Below are positions 12,451 through 23,303 of a DNA stretch of 64,000 nucleotides, in pieces (the stretch's first letter is position 1; the number at the start of each line of letters is the position of its first letter). The stretch is taken from NCBI GenBank assembly GCA_025526935.1, contig JAHLKD010000080.1, forward strand, positions 201,001 through 265,000, written 5' to 3'. The stretch is from Cladochytrium replicatum. Taxonomy: Eukaryota > Chytridiomycota > Chytridiomycetes > Cladochytriales > Cladochytriaceae. The notes under the pieces are model-generated. The model ran no database searches. It worked only from the letters and a program-made list of their open reading frames with translations, and was not told the DNA's origin. Position numbers and translations under genes: made by a program.

Positions 12451-12589
12451 ACTCCAAACTCTGCTGAAAAATGATACACCGGTTCACACAAGTGAAACGA
12501 CAACTGAAGACGGGAGGGACAGAGCAAAGCCTCTGTTCAGGAAAATCGTCCGAGGAACACTCATGAGCTGCAACCGGAAGTGACTTCAC

Positions 12590-13120
12590 TAGCAACCTTG
12601 GACCCAAAGGATCCTGATCGCATCCTTTTTGAAGATCGATCGCAACTCCACTTCTCCAAAGCGGTGACATTTTGCCTGGTGCGCCGGGCCAGCTACTCCT
12701 TGCGACGGTATATTGTTCAAGGAGGACCATCTCATGTGGACAAAAGCATGTTGACGGGAGTGCTGATTCCCATGGACAAGGAGATTGGTGCGCCAGTATC
12801 TGCTGGTACCGTGAATGTGTCTTCTGGAATGTACATGAAAGTAGGAGGTTTGTTCATTTTCGCACAGGTGTACATTAATGCGCTGATTTCTCTATCCCTA
12901 GATACGACGATCAACAAGATCAAACAGATCGTCGCCGACGCCCAGACAAGTCCCACTCAGATGAAGGCAACTGTCGATCGTGTCTAGCCCTACTTTGTCC
13001 CCCAAACCCCAACGGCCATGATGGTGGGTACTGGTATCCTGGGTCTCTGGATGCTCGTTGGAAACATTGAAGCTGCGAGCGCGAGCGCGCATCTTCTCGC
13101 ACGAGCCGTCACTGGCAATG
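12590..13120 (+). pseudogene. Fragment of a copper-transporting P1B-type ATPase
   Basis: Relic of a Ccc2/ATP7-type Cu-ATPase actuator region. Recognisable pieces in order are LATLDPKDPDRI, GDILPGAPG (another frame), VDKSMLTGVLIPMDKEIGAP, NVSSGMYMKVG and DTTINKIKQIVADAQTS. After the last comes ATVDRV, then a stop (TAG at 12985) and PYFVP. The two halves lie in different frames, so at least one frameshift is present. The actuator-domain TGE motif needed for dephosphorylation reads TGV. An intron between KVGG and DTTIN still looks intact (GTTTGT...CCCTAG), so this is a decayed genomic duplicate and not a retrocopy. No ATP-binding domain or CPC motif is present here. Confidence 0.8.
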
Positions 13121-13437
13121 GGTTTAGGCACTTCCGTCGAAACTCCACCGAAACCGTGTCGAAAGAGTTTAACCAAGACAGAAATAGAAAGACAACGCAT
13201 ACGGCTGGGTCAGATTCGGAAGCAGATGTTTACCTGCGTCCTTGACCTTGTTCGCGGCGGGAACTACCGCACACAGGACTTGAACGATGAAATTTTTACT
13301 CGTTAGATTAAGAGCATGCTCAGTATATTAGGAGAAGAAAAGGACGATGGTATGTACAAAATCGCTATCAAAGAGATAGCTACTGATGCAAAAGTGCGAG
13401 CAAAAGAGTGTCATGTGTTTGCGGTAAGGAAATGCGA
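13121..13437 (+). other. Unidentified coding relic
   Basis: Downstream of the ATPase relic, frames read TKTEIERQRIRLGQIRKQMF, CVLDLVRGGNYRTQDLNDEIF, then a stop, then SMLSILGEEKDDGMYKIAIK and EIATDAKVRAKECHVFAVRK. The composition is protein-like with no match I know. It ends against the H4 3' end. Probably part of another decayed gene. Confidence 0.3.
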
Positions 13438-14792
<1,355 letters not shown>

Positions 14793-14910
14793 AGCACATC
14801 CACTTGTCACCAGCTCGCGATCTTTATCATGTACATACATAATACATACTACTGGCGTTCTCCCAATCGTCTATTATATATTACACAACGTTATTTTCAA
14901 ACACTTGGTA

Positions 14911-16295
14911 TTACATCTGTTCTTTTGCGGCAGGCTTGGATATTCCTCGTTCCTTCTCAATTTGCCCGATTCGATGCAGACGCTGTGATTGTATCGGTTA
15001 TCAAGCACTGTAATGGCACCCACCTTCGAAGGGCTCACCAGTTTCATCTCTTGCTGGATTTGTCGGCGGTACGAATCAGCCCGACCAAGGGCTTCCATAT
15101 CTTCCAACCACTGTCTCCGGTCGTCAACTTCGTCAATCACTGTGAACACAACAGTTTCATAAGATACAAAATAAAGCCGTCTGCTAGACTTACGCATTTC
15201 GTATTCATCAAGAATGGTTTTTGACTCTGAGTTTTCAGCTGCAATGCGGCGTCTACGAGCCTTGGTTCCCCTGGACGACTCGCCTTCTTCTGCAGACTCT
15301 TGGATGAACATGGTGTCGCTTGGAACCTGCCCATTAAACTCCATCCATTTTTGAAGTCGTTGTTTCTCTTTGGAGGAATCCTCTGAAGAACACAGTCAGC
15401 AGAGCAATATTTGCAACTATCAATGCCTTACTCTTTGGGATTGGCCTGTAAGGATCTGTTTCGAACGCACCACTCTCCCAGATCTGTTGAAGCGTTCTCA
15501 CCGATGGGCGCGAGTACCCTGTCAGAACCTGATCCGCAGTGTCAGATTTCGGTGGGAAGTAGCTGATCAAATCGTTTGGGCGTGGAATAGGGACCGGGGT
15601 GGACAGCTGTCCGAGTCGAGGACGTGAACCATCATCCAGGAACGGAAGGGGATTGCCATCCTGCACCAATTGGTCGAGGTAATTCTGTTGGTGATAAGAC
15701 AGCTTGGCGGTCCTCATCATCACTGCGGGGACAAATCAAGGAAAATCAGAGGTGCAGCCAACGGTCGTTGAAAACTTTTAACACCTTTGAGCACTTTCTG
15801 AGTTTCAGGGCTGAGCATACTCGAAGTTGGAGGAAGGGTTGTCTGCGTTGTTGACGCAATTGATCCTCTCCGGCCGCGGGCAGTGACGCCACCGACATGA
15901 GCTACGTTCCGAATCTCAGGAATACGACCGCTCTCGGTAGCTCCAGAAGTGGTAGATACATCACTTCTAGCATCGACTGATGCCCTTGAAACTCGATTTA
16001 CCGCACTTTTGCGTGCTGGAATGTGCAACTTTCTGGAATTTGGACCGTCGATCTTCAGTTTATCAGAATTTCCGCCGTAGAGCGATGATCTCGATGGCTC
16101 CGCCGCAACAGCTACAGATGCATCATCCCAGTTTGCTTCTCTCTGTTGTAAACCAATCTTTTCCGGTGCATTGGTCGAATCGCTTTAACATTTAAAGCGT
16201 AAAAACAAATTAGAACTGATGCTTTCATACACCTACATTGCCTTTGCCGCCGGTTGTCCCAGGATCGCAGCGAGCGACATTTTAGGATTCGACAT
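14911..16295 (-). CDS. EVG1 / C22orf23-like (UPF0193) protein
   Basis: Six exons: 16295-16237, 16182-15785, 15722-15432, 15382-15194, 15139-15039 and 14982-14911; all phases close, 369 residues. UPF0193 family blocks appear in order: LSPETQKVLKVMMRTAKLSY then HQQNYLDQLVQDGNPLPF; later DSSKEKQRLQKWMEFNG; then IDEVDDRRQWLEDMEALGR; and at the end a charged helix (RLHRIGQIEKERGISKPAAK). The N-terminal 150 residues are low-complexity S/T/A-rich. Family members occur in ciliated organisms and are considered cilium-associated; the molecular function is unknown. Its presence in a fungal window argues for a lineage with flagellate zoospores. The start at 16295 has a good ATG (MSNPKMSLAAILGQPA); a second Met lies five codons on. 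Confidence 0.85.
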
Positions 16296-16750
16296 TGCTT
16301 CTGTCACGTGCTCTCGCGTTACACCAGCCACCTGAGTGCCACCGCCTAGTGGCTGGTGCTGCGGCTGTGTAGTGTGGCTAGGCCCACAAATCCTTGCGAA
16401 GAGCGAACGGCGGAGGGCAGAAGAACTTTAGGGGTCGAGAGAACACCGAAATCCGGTCATCATCACACGCTCCAAAAGGAACGGAAGCTGGTCGTCTGTT
16501 GCTTCCGGTGAGTTGCGTTGCTTGCCATTACCCCTTCCAGCCAATATCCGACTCTGTGAGAGAAACTGCATTTTTCGGGCTGGATCAGTAGCCGGCCTTC
16601 AACAACCTGTTTACACCTTGAACATCTGTCGATTTTATGGAGAACTTCGAAATCTGTGAATCTCAGCGGACACTGACAACTTTGGTGTGTCTCTACCACA
16701 ACGCTTTGCAGATACCGCCAGAGAAACTCTCGGGGACAATCGTTTAGACG

Positions 16751-19700
16751 ATGGCAGAAGACGCGTTCGTAGAAATAACTGATCCTCAGACGGGGAAGAC
16801 TTTCTTTGCAAACATTCTGACGGGCGAATGCACCTGGGACAAACCTCAGAATGCGAAAGTGTTAGTACTGGGATGATGTTTGGTTTGACCGGGCAAGGAT
16901 TATAATTTCATCGATCTATAGGAAACCAAAGGATCCGAATGGAGAGTGGTGGGAGCTGTTCGACGAAAATCACAAACTGGTAAGATTCGTCCATAACTAA
17001 TCTCTGCAAGGCAATGAAAACTCTTCCAGCCATATTTTTATAACACGAAAACCGGGGAGACTGAATGGCTGCGACCCCAAAATGCTACTGTCGTCCCTGT
17101 AAGACTTGGTCCTGTTAATGTTCGTAGTCAAATCTCACCAACTCCATTGTTGATGTAGCTTATGGCCATCCAGGTATAGCGCTCTTCTATTCCAAAGAAA
17201 AAAAAGATTAGGTTCACACTTATGTCCCAGAATTCCTCCATTGGCAAACGAGTGTCTGTTGCCCTTCAGCGCGCTTCTATGATGGGTACTACAACCGACA
17301 TGCCGGACTTTTCCAGCATGGGAAACGCTCAAAATGGGGGATCGCGCCTGGCTCGATCGGAGGTAGCTATTTTGATATTCTCAATTTGGCGACTACTTAA
17401 TCTATATATGTTCCCAGTCATCGGCGAAACAAGCTGTGAACGGAGGTGTATCAAACCAAAACATGTATGGCAGCTCTGCGCCAATGAATTCATCAATTTC
17501 TGGGGCAGCTGCAGCTCCCATGGGTAGCAGCATGCCAGAATATAGCGGAAGTGCGTTACAGAACGCATCCCCACGTGGTCCTCAAGTAGCGTCGAGCTAC
17601 TCAGCAGGCTCACCTCTCGCCAGAGCCAACACCAACCCTTACGGCAACAACCAGGGAGGATCGAACGGACCTCTGTATGGTAGCAACAATGGACAACAGC
17701 AATTAAACTCCAGTCCCCAATACAATCAATCGCAGCAGCAGCAGCAACAGCTCTACGGTGGATCGCCTTACAGAAATCCGACGCAGCAGCAACAGGGTTA
17801 CGGGGGTTACCAACAACCGCAGCAGTCACAGCAGCAGCAACAGGGTGGTCCCCAAGGTCAGCAACAGAATAAGAACGGTGGATACCAGTTCGGATCTTCT
17901 CCTGCGGGAGCTTCTCCGACATCTGGTCAAAATGGAGCTGGCGAGTCCGCATGGCAGCAGGCAAAGAAGTTCGGTATTGGCCAGCCTGTTAATAACCCTG
18001 GTACACCTCCTTCCGTTAATTTTATCTGTGCGCTGACTCAAATATTTTATCAGACGCGGCGATGAGCATGAATCCCTTCAACCGCAAAGGAAGCATTGCA
18101 CCTCAGCAGTTTGAGTATGTCGCAGCTTGACGAGTTTATCCTATGCTCATTTATCGATTTTGTTCAGAAGACCCCCTACACTTCCTAAAGATCTCCAACT
18201 GCACATAACTCAATTTCGGATCGATGGATTCGCTCAGAGATACTTCGCAGAGCACCGCAGAGGTATCTTCAGACGCCGTGTCCCTGTTGAGAAAATGCTT
18301 GAATGGCAAAAGGTATGAGTTACGCTGCACAGTTTACTGTCCGAATGATTGAACTTAATATTCACTTGTTCTAATTTAGGATGCCCTCAAGAGCCCGTTG
18401 ATGGTTATGAACAAAGAATACCACAAAGAAGCACAAAAGTGCTTTAAACTTTTGCAACGCATCATGGGTGATCGAGGAGGCGTTCCGGCCAACAGTGAGC
18501 AACATCGGAAGGAGATACAGGAGCTGCTGGACAAGGGAATTAATTCTGGCATTCTTCGTGATGAGATTTACGTTCAGCTGTGCAAGGTAGGTGAATCTGG
18601 TGCTAGCTTTCGGAAGTTATCTCACATAACCTATTAAAGCAATTATCTCACAATCCACAACCGTAAGTTCCAAAAAAATATCTGCAGCATTTACCATTGT
18701 TAAAATGCATTTCTAACTGCAGGGAAAGCATTTTCCGTGGATGGCAATTCATGTGTGTAATCACGATCGCATTCCCTCCTTCCAAGAACTTTGAGGAATA
18801 CCTTAAGTCGTTTGTCCAGCAGCATTTCGGGGTCAGGGAGAACAGAGTGGACATCCTCAGCAAACATGCTCACAAGAAGCTGCTCAGAATCTGCAAGGTG
18901 GGACCTCGAGGGAAAACGATCAGCTTGCAGGAAATCGAGCGTGCGCAGGTACGATTGGAGAAAGTATGTGGCCTGATTTAGTGTGCTTACCCCGTTTCCT
19001 CAATTTTAGGAAGCACCTTTCCTTGCTTCAGTGTTTGGCGAAACGTTGGATGATATCATGAAAGCTCAAACAGCAGAATTCCCAGAACTCAAGCTGCCCC
19101 GCATACTTCCATTCTTAGCAGAGGCTATCTTGACTTTGAACGGATGCAAGACAGAGGGTGTTTTTCGTGTTCCAGGAGACGTTGATGCTGTCACAGGTAA
19201 GCCGGATGGATTGTTCACTCTCTGTATTTTTCATTAATGCTTTCCTTCCCGAAAGATCTTAAGTGCAGAATTGAGAAGAATGAGTACAGCATGGCCGGCA
19301 TCGTTGGTGAGGATCAGTTTTCGAATGAGGTCGGAGCAGCTTACCCGGTTTCTCCCTTCAGATCCCAATGTTCCAGGCTCCCTTCTAAAATCGTGGCTCC
19401 GTGATCTCGCCGACCCGCTGATTCCCCCCGAGCACTACCAGCCATGCATTGATGTAGGAGCAAACGAGATGGCCCCAGATGCCCCTCGCAATGCAGCCAG
19501 GATCGTCGAGCAATTACCTGAGGTGAACCGACGAGTTGTTCAGTACATGATTCGTTTCCTCCGGATTGTGGGCGACCCTCAAAATCAGCCTTTCACAAAG
19601 ATGTCAGTTGGAAACTTGGCGATGGTGTTCGCCCCCAACTTCTTGCGGTGCCCAAGGTTTGTGCATATGGTGCCACCATGCCTGAAGCTTGAGGCTAATT

Positions 19701-19796
19701 GTTTTTCACAGTGATAGTCCCGCAACCATCTTTGAGAACACAAAGTACGAGCAGGCGTGGCTGCGCATCCTAATTACATCGAACGTCCTTGGCTGA
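16751..19796 (+). CDS. WW-MyTH4-RhoGAP protein (ARHGAP39/Vilse-like)
   Basis: Fifteen exons, 748 residues, phases close throughout: 16751-16860, 16922-16979, 17030-17098, 17159-17173 (15 nt microexon), 17231-17362, 17418-18000, 18054-18114, 18168-18312, 18380-18586, 18640-18662, 18723-18948, 19010-19196, 19256-19306, 19362-19656, 19712-19796. Domains: two WW-type modules at the N-terminus (GKTFFANILTGECTWDKPQ; PYFYNTKTGETEWLRPQ); a Q/S/G-rich linker; a MyTH4 domain (SPLMVMNKEYHKEAQKCFKL, EIYVQLCKQL, ESIFRGWQFM); and a C-terminal RhoGAP domain (VFGETLDDIM, GCKTEGVFRVPGDVDAV with the arginine finger, LLKSWLRDLADPLIPP, NLAMVFAPNFLRC). It should switch off a Rho-family GTPase near actin or microtubules. 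This architecture matches animal ARHGAP39/Vilse; the target GTPase is not deducible. Confidence 0.9.
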
Positions 19797-20379
19797 TGAC
19801 CGAGATCAGAGACATTCGCTCTTCCTCTGTTAACTTCCCCTGTACTGTTCTATTTCCTTCCCCGTGTCTCCTCCCTCCCGGCCAAAAATAGATGTTGTTG
19901 TACTGTGTGCTCACTCTGTTCTTCCCAATTCGTTGTACTCGTGCTTTCTTGGTTAACGTTCCGGTGATTTTTAATTGATGTGTTTTTAGGATCGAATCTC
20001 TTCTTTCGTACTATGACATTGTAGTACTGAGTTTTCATCACTGCCTTTTTCCCATTTTCCGATCCGCACTGACTTTTTGATTCCTGTTTCATGTTGTTAC
20101 ACAGCATGGACTAGTGCGCCATTTCTTCTTTATTCCTCGGTCTGGCGCGCAAAATCCCCCTTTTTCCTTCCCTTTGATTTGACCCATGTGTACTTTTGAG
20201 AAGACAACCCCATTTCGTTTGATGCTTACTACATTGTGTGCCGCCGCTATCTTAAAGAAAAGCATTGAGTTCAATATGTTACTCTGATTGTAAGACATGA
20301 CGCAATGAGGAGAACTTGATGCAACAGTTGCTTACATGACGAAACTCTGTCTGGCAAGATCCAGGCGTGGGCAGTTTCG
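19797..20379. other. 3' flank of RhoGAP gene, no gene seen
   Basis: T-rich sequence following the TGA at 19794-19796, consistent with a 3' UTR. No convincing frame on either strand. Confidence 0.5.
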
Positions 20380-21440
20380 TCTCACGCGATTGTGACGTAA
20401 CTGAGCAGCAATAATCTGAGTATCTCGATCCAAAAAACCTTCGCCAGCCCTGCGTTCTCAGATTTCAAGTGCATGTTGACATTCTTAGACTCTTCCCGAA
20501 TCTCGACAAGCTGTCGCTCGTTGTCTTCTCGCTCTCTGATAAGTTTGGATTGGAGATTCCAGCCGATGTCCTGTGCGCTGGTGAAGTGCGCCGAGAGCTC
20601 CGATTCTTTCGCCACTAGCAGGGCTGTAACGTGCTCGTTACGTCCCTATTTCTCTCGACGACGACCCATCTCTTTCATCTGGTGTTGAAGCTCGTAGTTC
20701 TGCACACCACGGTCCTGGCGCTGCTGGTTCAACAACTCGCAAAGCTCGAACTGAATCGCTTGATGTTGGCCCTCCGCTACCTCCAACTTGTGAGCCAAGT
20801 TCACTTTCCCGCTCCGCCTGAACAACTCCAGAGTACCCCGACACCTTTCCGATGAGCTGCTGCTCAAGAGTTGTGCAAGTCAACTTGGTAACATCAAGGT
20901 CGCGCTCCTGTTCTGTGCTCTCCCCTCGCTCCTTCAGAAACAAGTCAGTCAGTTCCTGAAGAGTAGCTTCAAGGGTGGAACTCGCTCCCTCTGTGGTCTC
21001 AACCAGCTCCGTGAGCTTGGTTATCTGCGCTCGATCGTCTGAGCGCTATTGAACGAGTACCCGACGGTCTTCTTCAAGCTGTGCTGCAATAGTGGCCTTC
21101 TCCTTCTTCTCTCTAATGCATCCATTGGTCGGCTTGCGTGTCTGTTTCTTGTTTGAAGCGTCTGACGCGGAGAACTCTGCACGTAGCTTAGTACCTTGTG
21201 TGCAAGTCTTTCCGACAAGTTCGTCAGCCAACATTTGGCTCTCGGTTTCCCGCGATTGGATCACTTCCAACAAGCTTCTCCTTAGTCTTGTTGTGCGCAG
21301 ATCGCTCCACCTCGAGCTCTTTGCCTCTCCTTTTGTTTTCGAATTCCCGAGTTTGGGTCGCTTTGGCAAGATTCCCTTTAGCTCTTCTGTTGATGTTTGA
21401 CTCATACATCCATAGCATCGAGGGATGTGGAGTTGAGATT
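20380..21440 (-). pseudogene. Decayed coiled-coil gene
   Basis: Minus-strand frames read like a long coiled coil broken by frameshifts and stops. In order: TRLRRSLLEVIQSRETESQM, KATIAAQLEEDRRVLVQ followed by a stop, ITKLTELVETTEGASSTLEA, LQELTDLFLKERGESTEQER, HKLEVAEGQHQAIQFELCEL, LNQQRQDRGVQNYELQHQMK, a stop, then LVEIREESKNVNMHLKSENA. The frame changes at least twice (near 20870 and 20640). Composition resembles the coiled-coil gene at 7878-11176, but I cannot show homology by eye. No conserved domain or start is identifiable. Confidence 0.6.
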
Positions 21441-21964
21441 GATCACAGAATAAGAGCGTACCTAGATCTAATACCATCTGCACGCAGCATTAGCATCATA
21501 TTCGTGGCACAGGAGCCATATAAGAGTGACATGTTACCGCCACTTGCATCAGCATTTGCATATGACATAACTGACATCGGCATATCATGTCCACTATCAG
21601 TAACTAGTACAGCTCAATTCATAGCATCAGGTCGCAACAGCAAGGGAGGCATAGGTCTGGCAGAGATTTCATCCATTCTCTCCTGTAGCTATGTTCTGCT
21701 GCCTGCAGGCGTTATCTTCCTCAACGCACACTGTGCAAAGGATCGCTCTGTGAGACAGGACTAGTGATGGAGTCAGCAATGTCTGAACTAATCATGTCAA
21801 CAGCATATCTGTGTGCTATATGTGGTAGAGAGTCATTCCGCATAGTGCAGATAGGTGCCGTAGCATCCAGAGCTGTCGGTCAAGCATTCAGTAGCATTGA
21901 ATATGATGCACTTGGCAAGATGAAACTATCACGTATGAGCTTCATGTTCCCTGTATTGTTTTGA
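21419..21964 (+). pseudogene. Uracil-DNA-glycosylase-like fragment with frameshift
   Basis: Two adjoining plus-strand frames form one protein-like stretch. The first (to a TAG at 21762-21764) has a hydrophobic strand ending VAQEPYKSD, close to the UDG water-activating motif (GQDPYH-like), then ASAFAYD and later LLPAGVIFLNAH, in the place of the UDG GVLLLN strand. The second frame (from 21767) continues with ICGRESFRIVQIGAVASRAV, a plausible following strand. The order and spacing fit the UDG superfamily, but key residues differ from cellular UNG. Codon use is unlike the neighbours (many ATA, AGC, GCA, TCA). That suggests foreign, perhaps viral, origin; this is inference. No introns are seen. 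The frame break makes it non-functional as read. Confidence 0.4.
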
Positions 21965-23303
21965 TACCTTCCCACGACAGCTTCGTGACAGAGAAGGGGT
22001 GATGAGAAATCACACGGGAGGTAGAATGTGCATTTCCAAGGTGCTGCGAACGCTTTGGGTGGATTGAAGAAGTGGAGGAGCAAAACCAGAATGTTAGAGC
22101 AAAGATTTCTTTGAAAATTAGAGATAGCTTCGTTACCGTCGAACGCAGAGCGACTGGAGCAGAGATGATGGAGGTAAGCAGCCGTGCTGGCCGCCAGGTA
22201 CCAAACGGCTGAGCTGATATTTCTAAAGGTGATTCAAAAAAAATTGAGGAAGTCCATCTGGGACAATAGTATTCCTCTTCACCTATATGTGATCTCTCAT
22301 GACAAGAAAGCCCGGCAAAATACGAGCAATGATCGTGCGGAGCTCTCCACGAGACAATGCGGCCCTGTCACCAATCTGTATACTTTAATTTGATCTCATA
22401 TATCACAACCACCAATCACTCAGAGACATCCATAGTATATCTAAAGTGGTATTTGATTCGGTAAAAACGAACCATTTATTGTCGCAATCGAAGCGGGAGC
22501 AAGTTTCACGACCTTTCCTTTGCTAGAACCATCCAAGGCACTGGGAATCACGAAAAATCATTATCAAAGGGATGCAAGAGAGGAGAGGAAGTGGCCAAAA
22601 AAATTGGGTTGTTTTACGCAAGGGGAGTGAGCGAAGTATATCTTGCTGATTGGAGAAAATACTACAATCATTCGTGAGATCGGCAGATCCCGAAAAAACG
22701 TTTCTAAGCTGTACAAACATATCAGCAACCTGCACCGAAAGATCCTAGTAACAAAAACACAAAGTTTACCTTGCCGAAACAAGCGTTTAGTCATCACCAA
22801 AGTCAAAGGTGGAAGCAAAGGAAGATCGAAGATTAATCGACTTTTGTCTAAAATATTAATCACTACAAGCTAGCACACAAAACGCAAAGAACACCTGAAG
22901 CTTTTTGAAACACAGAGCCCACTGAGAATGAAAAGTTACTAAATGTACGCAGCGAAAGGCAACGCTCAAAACCTACAAGCGACCCCAACTCCAAACAATA
23001 AACCGGTTCATGGGCAAGACAAGGACAAAGGAAAACACATTCGCAAGAAAGTAAACAGGAGAAACACAAAACGCAAAGCTACCTCGAACAAGAAAACAGC
23101 GAACCACTAGCAGTAAGAAATAAGGGAGTATAAGAAAGTAAAAAAACTGCACATTAAAACAAGGGGTAACTGTTGAAGAAAGGTCAATTAAGAAAGCTGC
23201 ATCCAAGGGTACGCCACCAACACACACTCTAACATCCAACCCATTACACTAATAGCAAAAAGATCCAAGCAGAGCAATAGTCCCTCTTTCCAAACACTAA
23301 AAA
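21965..23303. other. Gene-poor stretch
   Basis: No convincing gene on either strand. Only short frames occur and several contain A-rich or low-complexity runs. The part near 23100-23300 is probably the 3' UTR of the Argonaute gene. Confidence 0.45.

Noticed and set aside
22643-23239. Hydrophobic minus-strand frames rich in F/L/C
   Set aside because: Reflect A-rich plus-strand composition; no start context, no family and no conserved motif.
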